Part shown: one piece after another, positions 33,828 to 41,998 of the stretch
How the letters are laid out: every line of letters starts with the position of its first letter
Position numbering within the stretch: the stretch's first letter is position 1
Assembly (NCBI GenBank): GCA_900696465.1
Contig: CAADGE010000046.1
Span: 203,858 to 267,857, forward strand
Source of the DNA: an uncultured Planctomycetota bacterium
GTDB lineage: Bacteria; Planctomycetota; Phycisphaerae; UBA1845; UTPLA1
Length of the DNA stretch: 64,000 nucleotides
Direction of reading: 5' to 3'
Program-made: the position numbers and the translations under genes
The notes under the pieces: generated by a model
Database searches by the model: none
What the model was told of the DNA's origin: nothing
Seen by the model: the letters and a program-made list of their open reading frames with translations, nothing else

Positions 33828-33855
33828 AGATAACCTGTCTTCGCCGCCCTGTCGA
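33828..33855 (-). promoter_or_regulatory. Promoter candidate for tRNA-Arg
   Basis: On the minus strand TCGACA (33855-33850), 16 bases, then TTATCT (33833-33828). The start would be near 33821, 50 bases before the mature tRNA 5' end. mqnE lies downstream on the same strand and could be reached by read-through. Confidence 0.45.
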
Positions 33856-34221
33856 GCAATGGGCTTCCCAACATGGGCTGAAGCTGGATAGCCAGCCCCC
33901 ATCCGACCAATCACCTCAACGACTACGACTGAGATTCTATTAGGGAAAATCGCGCGCTCTCGCACGAGAAAATCCATCGCCTCCGAAGATCAGTTAGTCA
34001 GACAAGCCGTCACAATAATTCCGTGCATGCAGAATTCACACCAATCGAGCCAGTTCGGATAAATCCCTAACACAAGCATTTACAGTAGTTTACGCTCCAG
34101 CATCCTCGCGTTGGCTGCATGAATCAGTCCGAAATGAACAAATTAGCAGCCTGGCATGTATAAGAAGTAGGGAAAATGTTTCCCAAGGCCCGAGAATTAT
34201 GGGGTTCTCCGCGGAAAATTG

Positions 34222-34249
34222 TTGACTGAACGATTTTGGACATTATAGT
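34222..34249 (+). promoter_or_regulatory. Strong promoter candidate upstream of an orphan small RNA
   Basis: TTGACT (34222-34227), a 16-base spacer and TATAGT (34244-34249). Both boxes are close to consensus. No plus-strand protein gene follows. A second TATAAT at 34322-34327 has no good -35. Confidence 0.5.
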
Positions 34250-34255
34250 CCCCGG

Positions 34256-34470
34256 CAGTATTAAACGATTGTAGGGTTTGGAGAAAATTACCGATAAAGT
34301 GGATGTTGGAATCCAGCGGCGTATAATCTCTTGGCGGCCTCGGCCGCACGCCATCATTCGGAGGATCTTCAGATAATCGCGGGCCCCTTTTCGCCCGCTA
34401 GAACGATTCGGCTTCTTTCCCCTCCGGAAAGCACCGGGATTGCCCTTGAGGCGCTCGGTGCTTTCTTTTT
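34256..34470 (+). ncRNA. Candidate small RNA with intrinsic terminator
   Basis: A stretch of about 215 bases between a near-consensus promoter and a strong intrinsic terminator. It contains no open frame with a ribosome site, but several predicted hairpins: TGGAT/ATCCA near 34300-34315, GCGGGC with GCCCGC around a CCCTTTTC loop near 34379-34398, and the terminator stem GAAAGCACCG/CGGTGCTTTC. I could not match it to 6S, SRP, RNase P or tmRNA: the hallmark loops of those RNAs are missing. A regulatory RNA or a leader whose gene was lost are the alternatives. Boundaries are inferred. Confidence 0.4.
34427..34470 (+). terminator. Rho-independent terminator of the orphan RNA
   Basis: GAAAGCACCG (34427-34436) pairs perfectly with CGGTGCTTTC (34456-34465) around a 19-base loop and is followed by five T. 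On the minus strand the hairpin lacks a T run, so it ends plus-strand transcription. Confidence 0.75.
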
Positions 34471-34546
34471 GCGCGAAACTAACACTCAATGTTAATTCAG
34501 GAAATCTGTTGCGATTGTGACTGTTGTGAGCGTTGAATGGCTACCG

Positions 34547-36304
34547 TCAGGGAGCGAGCGGCGGTAGCTCTCGCTGCCCTGTCACCAGATCAGCAAACAT
34601 GCCGATGATGCTCTGCGGATCAGAGGCCTCGGCGGCGAGGCGGAGATTTCGCATCCCCTCTTCTGGAAGGCCGGAGTAAAGCTCGAGATAACCGAGCAGG
34701 AATCTCAGTTCCGGACTGTCAACCTTCTCAAGCTTGGATTCGAGATCGGCACGTCGTACGTCAAACACATCGAGCCGTCCGACCAGCCCCGGCAGATCGA
34801 TCCGAAATGCGGCAATCTGCGGGAAGCGCTCAATCCCGAGCATCAGCAAGCGAACGGCCGAACGATAGTCGCCTGCCGCGGCAAGGGCGTGGCCGCGCGC
34901 CAGCAATGGAAGCGGATTGAGCGGGTCGATGGTCGATGCAAGTTCGAAGTAGCGAGCCGCGTCATAGTATCGACCGGCTTGCAGTTCCATCTCACCGGCG
35001 CGGATGTATTCATTCAGGCGGTTCTGGTGTCGGCCGGCAAAAGTCGTCAGCGGGTGCTCCAAGGTCTGTGCTGCCCAGCGAGCCGCGGTTGAAAGTTCCA
35101 GGAACCCTTCGCTCGGCTTTCGAAGCAGGCCGCCGCGCTGAAGCTCTGCGGCCGAAGGGGTCTGCCCGATCGCATCCGCCGGAGCGGCCGATACGGGCTG
35201 GACCGAGACGGCATCAAACCCAAGGCGCGTCACACCCATCGACTGTGCCGCACCTACGGCACTGTAAAGGTCCGCGAAGCGATCGGCTCCCAGCGCTGCG
35301 GGCGGCTGTCCGGGATCTGCGGCCAGGCCCTCTGCAACGGGCATAAGAGGCGATCCATCCGTGGTTAGAACAGCAGCCCCATCCGCAGCGCCGACCGGTG
35401 TCGCCAGCGGCGATTGATCCGGAGGAGGCACGGAAGTATCAATTCTGCGAAGGGCGGGATCCTCGCTCAGCAGGCCGCCGCGCGACAGGGTTTCCTCCTC
35501 GGGAGTGGTCGTGCCGGGGGTGAGCGGTAACGACGACGAGGGCAGCACGGAAGTCGAACTCAGCGCCGACGGCCGGCTGGGCGGCGGCGGCGAGCCGAAG
35601 ATCGAAGAGCCCATCGCGTCTCGGTAGGGAGCAAGCGTTCGAGCGATGTCCCGACGGTCTAGACCGGTGCCGGCCGGCGTCAGCTTGATGCCGTATTCCG
35701 AGGCGGGCGTTCGTGGCGTCACGTTCGGCGTGGTCACGTTGACGCGGCGATCCTCTGCGGGCCGCAAGTCCTGCAAGAGTGAGGACGGCTTATAGTCAAT
35801 CGTAGCAGGATTGGGCGGGATAAAATTCGTGCTCTGCACCGTCGGCGAGCCCGGTTGATTCAGCCCGGCCCGGATGAACCCCAGGTCGGAGAAGGTCTCC
35901 GGCTGACCGTAGAAGAAATTCGATTCATAGGTATTGCCGCTCAGCACGTCGCGCAATCCAACGCTGCGCGCCTGAAAGCCCGAAAGACCCGCCGACGGCA
36001 GCGATCCGCGGAACTGATTGTTCTGCACGACCGGTGAGTAGCCCTTGAACCCCGCCAGACCGGTGACGTTCCCCGTGATGATCGCATTGGCCCGTGCACC
36101 GGGATCGTTCAGCCCAGGGCGGGTAATGTTGAAGCCCGAAGAGCCGACCTGCGGATTGTTGTCGAGCAGCCGACCGGCAGCGGAAGCATTCCCCTGGTTG
36201 ACACGGTGATCGATCTGCGCAATCGCGGAGCTTGTGCAGATCAGCGCGAGGCCGATCGACGCCCCCGACAGGATTCGCGATGAACGAGTCATGATGGCAC
36301 GCAT
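34547..36304 (-). CDS. Exported protein with C-terminal TPR-like repeats
   Basis: A 585-residue exported protein of unknown function. Starting at the ATG at 36304 the N-terminus is a signal peptide (SRILSGASIGLALICTSSAIAQ); ATGs at 36352 and 36292 are alternatives, none with a clear ribosome site. Residues 30-160 are Asn/Gly/Ser-rich with short repeated NNP/NNQ motifs, residues 180-380 are Pro/Ser/Thr-rich and likely disordered, and residues 420-585 hold TPR-like helices (YIRAGEMELQAGRYYDAARYFELAS, ALAAAGDYRSAVRLLMLGIERFP). It probably works as a periplasmic or surface scaffold. No neighbour suggests a partner. Confidence 0.65.
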   Translation of the reverse strand: MRAIMTRSSRILSGASIGLALICTSSAIAQIDHRVNQGNASAAGRLLDNNPQVGSSGFNITRPGLNDPGARANAIITGNVTGLAGFKGYSPVVQNNQFRGSLPSAGLSGFQARSVGLRDVLSGNTYESNFFYGQPETFSDLGFIRAGLNQPGSPTVQSTNFIPPNPATIDYKPSSLLQDLRPAEDRRVNVTTPNVTPRTPASEYGIKLTPAGTGLDRRDIARTLAPYRDAMGSSIFGSPPPPSRPSALSSTSVLPSSSLPLTPGTTTPEEETLSRGGLLSEDPALRRIDTSVPPPDQSPLATPVGAADGAAVLTTDGSPLMPVAEGLAADPGQPPAALGADRFADLYSAVGAAQSMGVTRLGFDAVSVQPVSAAPADAIGQTPSAAELQRGGLLRKPSEGFLELSTAARWAAQTLEHPLTTFAGRHQNRLNEYIRAGEMELQAGRYYDAARYFELASTIDPLNPLPLLARGHALAAAGDYRSAVRLLMLGIERFPQIAAFRIDLPGLVGRLDVFDVRRADLESKLEKVDSPELRFLLGYLELYSGLPEEGMRNLRLAAEASDPQSIIGMFADLVTGQRELPPLAP

Positions 36305-36590
36305 GACGCGAGCGGAAAGTCCGACGTCTGTTTCACACGAATCTCTATACATTATAAGCTCGCGAGCTTCGCATGTCCGCAGATTTCCCGAAACACCGCA
36401 GGGGGCTGGCGAGTGGACTCCGAGGATGCGGCTGCACGGGCCGCGCGCGGTCCTGCCCACTAAAGATCGGCCCCCTGCTCCTGTCGCCTTGAAATTCTCA
36501 CGGAATCGCACGAAGCATCCGCCCGCGGGATCGCCTCGGATGGCCCGCAGGCGATGCCTTCGACTTGACGCCGCATCGGCGATCGGGACC

Positions 36591-37028
36591 ATGGATCACA
36601 TGCATCCGTCGCCCATAACGCATTCTGGGCTCCTGAAGGTGATCCTGCTTCTGGTCACTCTCAGCATTGGCGGACAAGCCCCTGCGCAGAATCGTTCTCC
36701 GTCCGCCCCCGTCGATCCCCGAACCGCGGTCCTGCAGCAGCTCCGCTCGCAACCGATCGGCGAGGTCACATTGAAGGAGCTTTGCCCGTCGGACGAATTC
36801 CTGGGCCGCGTAGCGGATCGGATCATCCGCATGGACTATCCGGATCGATACCGTACGGTCCTCGCGCAGGTCGATGCATCGCAATTGATACAAACATCGA
36901 AGCCGGATGCGACGGCGGAACAGCGAAACGGTTCGACCGATCGACCGTTGGGCTATCTGCTCGTCGTCGCCGCTTTGATGATTTTCGTTCTCCTCTTTCG
37001 TCTGCTCCGGCGAAGGACCGCACCATGA
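36591..37028 (+). CDS. Small exported protein with C-terminal membrane helix
   Basis: A 145-residue protein of unknown function. The N-terminus carries a signal peptide (LKVILLLVTLSIGGQAPAQ) and the C-terminus a single membrane helix (LGYLLVVAALMIFVLLFRLL) with basic residues after it, so the middle 80 residues (including EVTLKELCPSDEFLGRVADRII) face the periplasm. The ATG at 36591 is followed by another at 36600. Its stop overlaps the next start (ATGATGA), so it is translationally coupled to the guanidino-modifying-type enzyme and may anchor or regulate it. Confidence 0.65.
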   Translation: MDHMHPSPITHSGLLKVILLLVTLSIGGQAPAQNRSPSAPVDPRTAVLQQLRSQPIGEVTLKELCPSDEFLGRVADRIIRMDYPDRYRTVLAQVDASQLIQTSKPDATAEQRNGSTDRPLGYLLVVAALMIFVLLFRLLRRRTAP

Positions 37029-38908
37029 TGAAGCGATCACAAACATTCCTGCTGGGCGTGTTTTCTACAACGCTGCTGCCGGTCGCCGCCATCGCGCAGT
37101 CGACCGAAACGGCAAGCCCGACCGTACAGGTCGTGCGCTACCAGCCCCGCCCGGAACTGCTCTCGGCGATCTCCGTATTGCGCGCGGACGTCCCTGTAGT
37201 GCGTGGCTTTCGCGCACCGCTGACCATGGAGGTCTTCTGGCCGCACGAGTTGCCGGACGCGCACAGCCCGCCGGAGTTTCGTGCCGCCGCCGCCCTCGTG
37301 ATGTCGCAACTCGCCTGCGACGGCCTGCTGCCGACGACGGTGCGCGCCGTGGACATCCTCAAGCTGCAGAATCACCCCGCGATGGGGCATCGCAAGCTGC
37401 TCCTGCTCCGCGCGGTCGGTCTGCCGGTCGATCTGTACGATTGGTTTCGCCCGCCGGGAAGCGCATCCGACGTCACTCTCATCGATTACATCACCACACT
37501 GCTCGCCCAGGGCCGAAGCGCCGAATCGATCATCCCCGAAGTGATGCAAGCGGCTTTTCTGCCGAAGCCGACGGTGCCGGGGCTTCGACTGGCCGCCGAG
37601 GACGGCCGCAGCCCGGTATCGCTCGTTCGTCTGCAACTTTCCCGAGGCAGCTACTGGCGCGCACCCGGCGACGGCAGCTCGGTCGACGTTGCGCGGCAGC
37701 TCGTTGATGCCCTCGACGGCGCGCGCGTCATGATCTCCACGAACTACGAAGCCCAGGCGGAAGTGATCGCTGCTGCCGAGACATGGGCGAGCGGTCGCAA
37801 AGGTGAGATCATCGTCGTTGCATCGCCCTGGAAGCCCGAGCAATGGGCGCAGGACAACGGCAAGCCCGCCGTCGTCGCCGCATCCGACGGGCGGCGTGAG
37901 ATCGTCACCCTCGCCCCGCGTTACGCCAGTCGCGGCGAGGAGCGGACCCGCTTCGATCCGGATGAGACCTTCACGCTCGTCGCTCTCTCCACCGCCGGCC
38001 TTCGTGTCGTGCAGTCGCCGCTTCTCTTCCAAGGTGGAAATCTACTGGTGATCGAAGATGCCAGCGGTCGCCGTACCCTGCTGGTGGGTGAAGCGGAGAT
38101 CATGCGAAATACCGCCCTGGGTCTGACGCGCGAACAGGTGCTTGGCGCCCTCGCCGTCGAGTGCGGCATCGAGCGATGTCTGGCCCTGCCGGCCGTTTCG
38201 TTTCACATCGATGTTGAGCTGTGTGCCCGGCGACATCGTAATCAGGTCGTCATTCTTGTGAATGATGAAGGTGCCGCTGCTCGCGGCATCGTTTCCATCG
38301 GCACAGAATGCCTCTCTCGCGGCGGCAAGCTGAATTCGCAAATCGCCGAGAAGGTGAGAGCCGCATTGGCCCGTGGTGAAGAAGCGAAGGCAGTCGAAAT
38401 GATCGCTCCGCAGGTGCTCAAACTCGGCGAAGGTGGCGCCTACCCGGAAAGCGTGGCGGAACTTTTCTCACGCGGCGAGACCGATGCAGCCGTCGCCAAC
38501 TTCGAACGATTCATGCTGGCGCTGGACATCCTGGCGGCGCGCAACATGGGTGAGGGCAATCTGCCATCGGACCCCGTCACACGCGCCTACATTATGTCCC
38601 TGCAACGACGACAGACAGAACGCGACCGGATGCACGCGACCCTGCGCAACGAGGGCTGGAGGATCGCAGCCATTCCCAGTCTGTCCGATGAACGGCGCGG
38701 ACTAAATTATGTCAATGGATTTCACGTTCCCGGCCGCTACCTCATGCCGGCCTACGGCGGTGTCTTTGCAGAGCAGGACGAAACTGCGGCGAAGGCCATC
38801 CGGTCGGTTTTCGACGGCGAGGTCGAAGTGGTACCCATCCTCTGCGGTGAGACTCAGCGTCGACTCGGCGCCATCCACTGCGCGGCTTCGATCTATCCTG
38901 AGGGATAA
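37025..38908 (+). CDS. Exported guanidino-modifying-superfamily enzyme (agmatine/peptidyl-arginine deiminase-like)
   Basis: A 627-residue exported protein. Residues 1-25 are a signal peptide (FLLGVFSTTLLPVAAIAQ). I place it in the GME superfamily that includes agmatine deiminase and Porphyromonas-type peptidyl-arginine deiminase from a set of motifs in the right order: WAQDNG at 274-279 (first catalytic Asp), QGGN at 336-339, FHIDVE with His394, and near the C-terminus LNYVNGFHVP, YGGVFAEQDETAAKAI and GAIHCAAS with Cys619 as nucleophile. Residues 55-230 form an N-terminal region not found in agmatine deiminases. It would hydrolyse a guanidino group outside the cytoplasm; the substrate is unknown. 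It is coupled to the small membrane protein gene before it. Superfamily call fairly firm, reaction inferred. Confidence 0.68.
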   Translation: MMKRSQTFLLGVFSTTLLPVAAIAQSTETASPTVQVVRYQPRPELLSAISVLRADVPVVRGFRAPLTMEVFWPHELPDAHSPPEFRAAAALVMSQLACDGLLPTTVRAVDILKLQNHPAMGHRKLLLLRAVGLPVDLYDWFRPPGSASDVTLIDYITTLLAQGRSAESIIPEVMQAAFLPKPTVPGLRLAAEDGRSPVSLVRLQLSRGSYWRAPGDGSSVDVARQLVDALDGARVMISTNYEAQAEVIAAAETWASGRKGEIIVVASPWKPEQWAQDNGKPAVVAASDGRREIVTLAPRYASRGEERTRFDPDETFTLVALSTAGLRVVQSPLLFQGGNLLVIEDASGRRTLLVGEAEIMRNTALGLTREQVLGALAVECGIERCLALPAVSFHIDVELCARRHRNQVVILVNDEGAAARGIVSIGTECLSRGGKLNSQIAEKVRAALARGEEAKAVEMIAPQVLKLGEGGAYPESVAELFSRGETDAAVANFERFMLALDILAARNMGEGNLPSDPVTRAYIMSLQRRQTERDRMHATLRNEGWRIAAIPSLSDERRGLNYVNGFHVPGRYLMPAYGGVFAEQDETAAKAIRSVFDGEVEVVPILCGETQRRLGAIHCAASIYPEG

Positions 38909-38945
38909 TGCCGATCGCATCGCGGCAGACTTTCTCGACGATCGA

Positions 38946-40118
38946 TCACAACTGCGGATTCATCCAATACCTGTCGATCACCTCAAAGCCAAGCTCGACA
39001 AACTGACGACGCAGCGAATCGTCGAGCCCCTGCCCGTCGATCTGAATCGTCGAAAACTCCCGCCGGGTCGCACAGCGCGCACGAAGTGAATCGAATAACG
39101 CAGCTGGATCGTTCGAAGCAAGCCCGCGACGCAATTCATCATCGATCTCCAGCAGGCCCGTGGCGGCAAGCAGTCCGTCCGCAAGCGACTCAGGACCGCA
39201 AATCATCACCGGAAGTGGGAATTCCTCGCTCATCGGTTCGATCGCCGAGGGCGTTACTTTCCGGGCATCGCTCGGTAAGGCCGGTCGGATCCATGCGTCA
39301 AGCGCGTCGCGGATCATCGCAGCGGCACGTTGGCGGGATTCATGCGTATAGCCGGCGATGTGCGGTGTGGCAATCGTCGCACGATCAGCGAGCGCGGCGT
39401 TGATCCGTGGCTCATTCTGCCAGACATCGATCACCGCGTGTGAAACATGCCCCGACTCGATGGCCGCAAGCAGGTCCGCCTCGCACACGACCTGCCCGCG
39501 CGAGGTGTTGATGACCGCCGTGCCCGGTCGAAGCGATGACAACCATGCAGCATTCACCATGCCCCGGGTTGCATACTGGCCGTCGTCGGTCAACGGTACA
39601 TGCAGCGTGACCAGGTCACTATCAGCGAGAAGTTGCTCCAACTCTACCAGCTCCGCCGCTCCGGCCGCCCTGCGCGGCGGGTCACAACCGAGCACGCGCA
39701 GCCCAAGCCGACCGGCCATGTCACGGACCATCGCACCGATCCGCCCGACACCGATCACCCCCAGTGTTCGCTCGCGCGGCTCGATTTCCTGCAATTCGCA
39801 AAGATGCAGGATGGCGGCCAGTACGTATTCCGCGACGGCCCGGCTGTTGCACCCTTCGGCCGCAACGTAATGAATACCTCTGGCAGCTAGCCAGGCGCTA
39901 TCGACATGATCCGACCCGCTCGTGGCCGAGCCGACGAAGCGAATCCGCGACCCTTCCAGTAGTGCGCCGTCCACGCGCGTGACTGAACGCACCACCAACG
40001 CATCAGCATCGCGGAGATCAATCGGCGCGACCCGGCGACCATCGAAGGTACGAACCTCGCCCAACTCACCAAAGAGCCGAGCGCCGCATGGAATGGCTTC
40101 GTCCACGAGTATCAGCAT
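38946..40118 (-). CDS. pdxB: 4-phosphoerythronate dehydrogenase PdxB
   Basis: A 390-residue D-2-hydroxyacid dehydrogenase that oxidises 4-phosphoerythronate in the DXP-dependent pyridoxal phosphate pathway. The start MLILVDEAIPCGARLFGELGEV and DADALVVRSVTRVD match PdxB; SGSDHVD follows. The NAD site is GVIGVGRIG near 118 and the catalytic residues lie in NTSRGQVV (Arg), DVWQNEP (Glu) and TPHIAGYTHE (His). The C-terminal 110 residues are the PdxB-specific dimerisation domain. I start at the ATG at 40118; another is at 40130. No other pdx genes are in view. It diverges from the DinB-like gene by 35 bases. Confidence 0.9.
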   Translation of the reverse strand: MLILVDEAIPCGARLFGELGEVRTFDGRRVAPIDLRDADALVVRSVTRVDGALLEGSRIRFVGSATSGSDHVDSAWLAARGIHYVAAEGCNSRAVAEYVLAAILHLCELQEIEPRERTLGVIGVGRIGAMVRDMAGRLGLRVLGCDPPRRAAGAAELVELEQLLADSDLVTLHVPLTDDGQYATRGMVNAAWLSSLRPGTAVINTSRGQVVCEADLLAAIESGHVSHAVIDVWQNEPRINAALADRATIATPHIAGYTHESRQRAAAMIRDALDAWIRPALPSDARKVTPSAIEPMSEEFPLPVMICGPESLADGLLAATGLLEIDDELRRGLASNDPAALFDSLRARCATRREFSTIQIDGQGLDDSLRRQFVELGFEVIDRYWMNPQL

Positions 40119-40153
40119 GGTGCATATCATAGCCGCCGGCGCCGCCGAGGCGT

Positions 40154-40693
40154 ATGATGTCGCCCATGCAGCAGAGCAAGCTGGCAGCCGAATTCGTGTC
40201 CTACGCCTCGCGTAAGCTCGGGGATCACCTCGCACAGATCCGCCGCTGCGTTGCGCTTCTCTCCGAAGAACAGGTCTGGTTCCGGCCCAATGACAACAGT
40301 AACAGCGTCGCCAACCTGCTGCTTCACTTGTCGGGCAATCTTCGACAATGGATCATCGGCGGCGTTGCCGGTCGGCCGATCACGCGCAATCGGCAGGCCG
40401 AGTTCGATGCCCGGGGAGGCATCTCGAAGGATGAAGCGCTGGCCCGGCTGGAACAGACCGTGCATGAGGTCTGCGCGGTGATGGAAAGCGCCGGCGACGA
40501 CGTGCTGACGCAAATTTACGAGATCCAGAGGTACCGGGTCAGCGGCGCGGCGGCCATCCTCCACGTCGTCGAACACTTCGCCTTTCACACGGGTCAGATT
40601 GTCACGACGACGAAATGGCTGCTCGACGTGGACCTGAGTCTCTACAACGAACACGGGCACCGTCGCGATGGCCGGGATGCCGGCGTGCCGTAG
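40154..40693 (+). CDS. DinB-like four-helix protein
   Basis: A 179-residue protein of the DinB/YfiT-like metal-binding four-helix-bundle family, often thiol-dependent transferases or stress proteins. LAQIRRCVALLSEEQVWFRP (helix one), LLLHLSGNLRQWI (His in HLSGN) and HVVEHFAFHTGQIV (two His in H-x3-H) supply the expected three-histidine metal site near residues 55, 137 and 141. GAGG-like GAGG lies 6 bases before the ATG at 40154; a second ATG is adjacent. No pathway context: it sits between pdxB (divergent) and a small peptide gene (convergent). Confidence 0.8.
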   Translation: MMSPMQQSKLAAEFVSYASRKLGDHLAQIRRCVALLSEEQVWFRPNDNSNSVANLLLHLSGNLRQWIIGGVAGRPITRNRQAEFDARGGISKDEALARLEQTVHEVCAVMESAGDDVLTQIYEIQRYRVSGAAAILHVVEHFAFHTGQIVTTTKWLLDVDLSLYNEHGHRRDGRDAGVP

Positions 40694-40751
40694 CAAGGGT
40701 ATGATCACCGACGCATCGATACGCGTCGTGGTTCCGTGGCGCCGACAGTGC

Positions 40752-40913
40752 TCATGCGGACGGTATCGCGCCGAAGATGGCGCTGAAGATATGGCCGAAA
40801 ACATCCGTGAGGAGCGTCTGAAACACCGTAAGGCCGACGTTCAGGAAAATGCCCACGAACTGAAACACGATCTCGATGACAGCAAGCTGAATCTCGTTCT
40901 CCATAGGCGTCAT
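40752..40913 (-). CDS. 53-residue hydrophobic peptide
   Basis: A 53-codon frame from the ATG at 40913, six bases after AAAGG in GAAAGGTAT, the same leader sequence found before the 22-residue peptide at 11890-11958. The product starts MTPMENEIQ and then has an amphipathic to hydrophobic stretch (IVFQFVGIFLNVGLTVFQ, then HIFSAIFGAI) with Gln and Asp spaced about one turn apart, suggesting a membrane-associated helix or pair of helices. It stands alone between the DinB-like gene (convergent) and mqnA (divergent). Could be a toxin peptide, a small regulator or a subunit of a membrane complex; no family known to me. Confidence 0.5.
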   Translation of the reverse strand: MTPMENEIQLAVIEIVFQFVGIFLNVGLTVFQTLLTDVFGHIFSAIFGAIPSA

Positions 40914-41082
40914 GGAATACCTTTCGCGAACAGGGGTCCGTGGTTCGAACGTACGAGGATGCCGGGCCGGGGCGGTCCGACCGCGCATGATACGGCCATG
41001 CCGCCGGCAGGTTGCAGCCGCCGTTGACCGGCCCCCCCTTTTTTCAATGTCGGTGAAACTTTCACCCGCCCCACAACCGCCC

Positions 41083-41110
41083 TTTGCGGTGAGAGCGATT
41101 TCCCTATAAT
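41083..41110 (+). promoter_or_regulatory. Promoter candidate for mqnA-mqnC
   Basis: TTTGCG (41083-41088), 16 bases, then a perfect TATAAT (41105-41110). The -35 is weak. Transcription from about 41117 would leave a 60-base leader before the mqnA ATG. Confidence 0.4.
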
Positions 41111-41176
41111 TCGTGACCCTGCCCGTCGGACGTCCGAACCGACGCGGCGAACCTTGCCATCGAAAGCTGACCTCCA

Positions 41177-41998
41177 ATGACCAGCCCACCTGCCCTGATC
41201 GACCAAACCGCGACATCAACCACGGCCCTGACGACCTACGGCGTGGTCTCCTTCCTCAACGCCCGCCCGCTGCGGGAGTACCTGCCGGTCGGCGAAACCG
41301 TCGCTGTGCGACCGGAAGTCCCTTCCCGCCTGATCGAGTTGCTCGATGCGGGACAGTGCGACATCGCCCTTCTGCCGGTGGTCGACTACTGGCGAAACCA
41401 GGACCGCCTTGAGATCGTGTCCGACGCCTGTATCGCCAGCGACGGTGAGACGATGACCGTGCGGGTCTTTTCGCGCTGTCCCCCGGACCAGGTGGAGCGG
41501 CTGTTCGTCGATGGCGATTCGCACACCTCGATCGTGCTGGCACGGTTGATCTGGCTGGAGCTTTATGGTCGCCGGTTGGAGGTCATCCCCTGGCGTCCGG
41601 GCGAAGTCGGCGAATCGCCGGGATCCGATCCGGATGTGAAATCGATCCTCCTGATCGGCGACAAGGTCGTGCGCAGTGCGCCGCGCGGCTTCGGCTTTGA
41701 AGTGGACCTCGGCGCGGCCTGGAAACACCTGACGAATCTGCCGTTCGTCTTCGCCGCATGGTACGGGCGAAAAGGAAAGAATCATCTGCACATTGCACGG
41801 ATGCTCTCCGCCGCGCGCGATCAGGGCGTGCGCGAAGCGCGGCGGATCGCCCGGGAGTCGGCCGCTTCGCACGGCTGGCCCGTGGAAACTGCCGAGCGCT
41901 ACCTGTGCGACATCATGAAGTACAAGCTGACGCCGGCCATGCGCGCCGGGATGGACCGCTTCTTCTTCATGGCAGAGAACCACGGACTGTTCGAATGA
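41177..41998 (+). CDS. mqnA: Chorismate dehydratase MqnA
   Basis: A 273-residue enzyme with a periplasmic-binding-protein fold that dehydrates chorismate to 3-[(1-carboxyvinyl)oxy]benzoate, the first step of futalosine-dependent menaquinone synthesis. VVSFLNARPLREYLP at 24-38 holds the conserved N-A-x-P-L motif; PSRLIELLDAGQCDIALLPVVDY and ILLIGDKVV follow, with LPFVFAAWYGRKG near 190 matching the family. It ends in an ATGA overlap with mqnC, so the two are co-translated. The ATG at 41177 lacks a strong ribosome site, in line with many genes here. MqnE, which uses its product, is encoded 8 kb away. Confidence 0.93.
   Translation: MTSPPALIDQTATSTTALTTYGVVSFLNARPLREYLPVGETVAVRPEVPSRLIELLDAGQCDIALLPVVDYWRNQDRLEIVSDACIASDGETMTVRVFSRCPPDQVERLFVDGDSHTSIVLARLIWLELYGRRLEVIPWRPGEVGESPGSDPDVKSILLIGDKVVRSAPRGFGFEVDLGAAWKHLTNLPFVFAAWYGRKGKNHLHIARMLSAARDQGVREARRIARESAASHGWPVETAERYLCDIMKYKLTPAMRAGMDRFFFMAENHGLFE

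Larger units (their letters stand above)
33771..34546. other. Gene-free AT-richer intergenic region
   Basis: No convincing protein gene is visible on either strand. The base composition is richer in A and T than the neighbours. From the left it holds the tRNA-Arg promoter, about 350 bases without recognisable features, then a strong plus-strand promoter, a structured stretch and an intrinsic terminator that define a likely small RNA (34256-34470). The last 75 bases before the minus-strand gene end show nothing. Confidence 0.6.

Noticed and set aside
34124-34489. 121-codon minus-strand frame in the gene-free region
   Set aside because: No ribosome site, no family resemblance, and it runs through the proposed terminator and RNA; composition looks non-coding.
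40703-40722. CGACGC/GCGTCG inverted repeat between the DinB-like gene and the 53-residue peptide gene considered as a terminator
   Set aside because: Stem of six without a T run; no support for termination.
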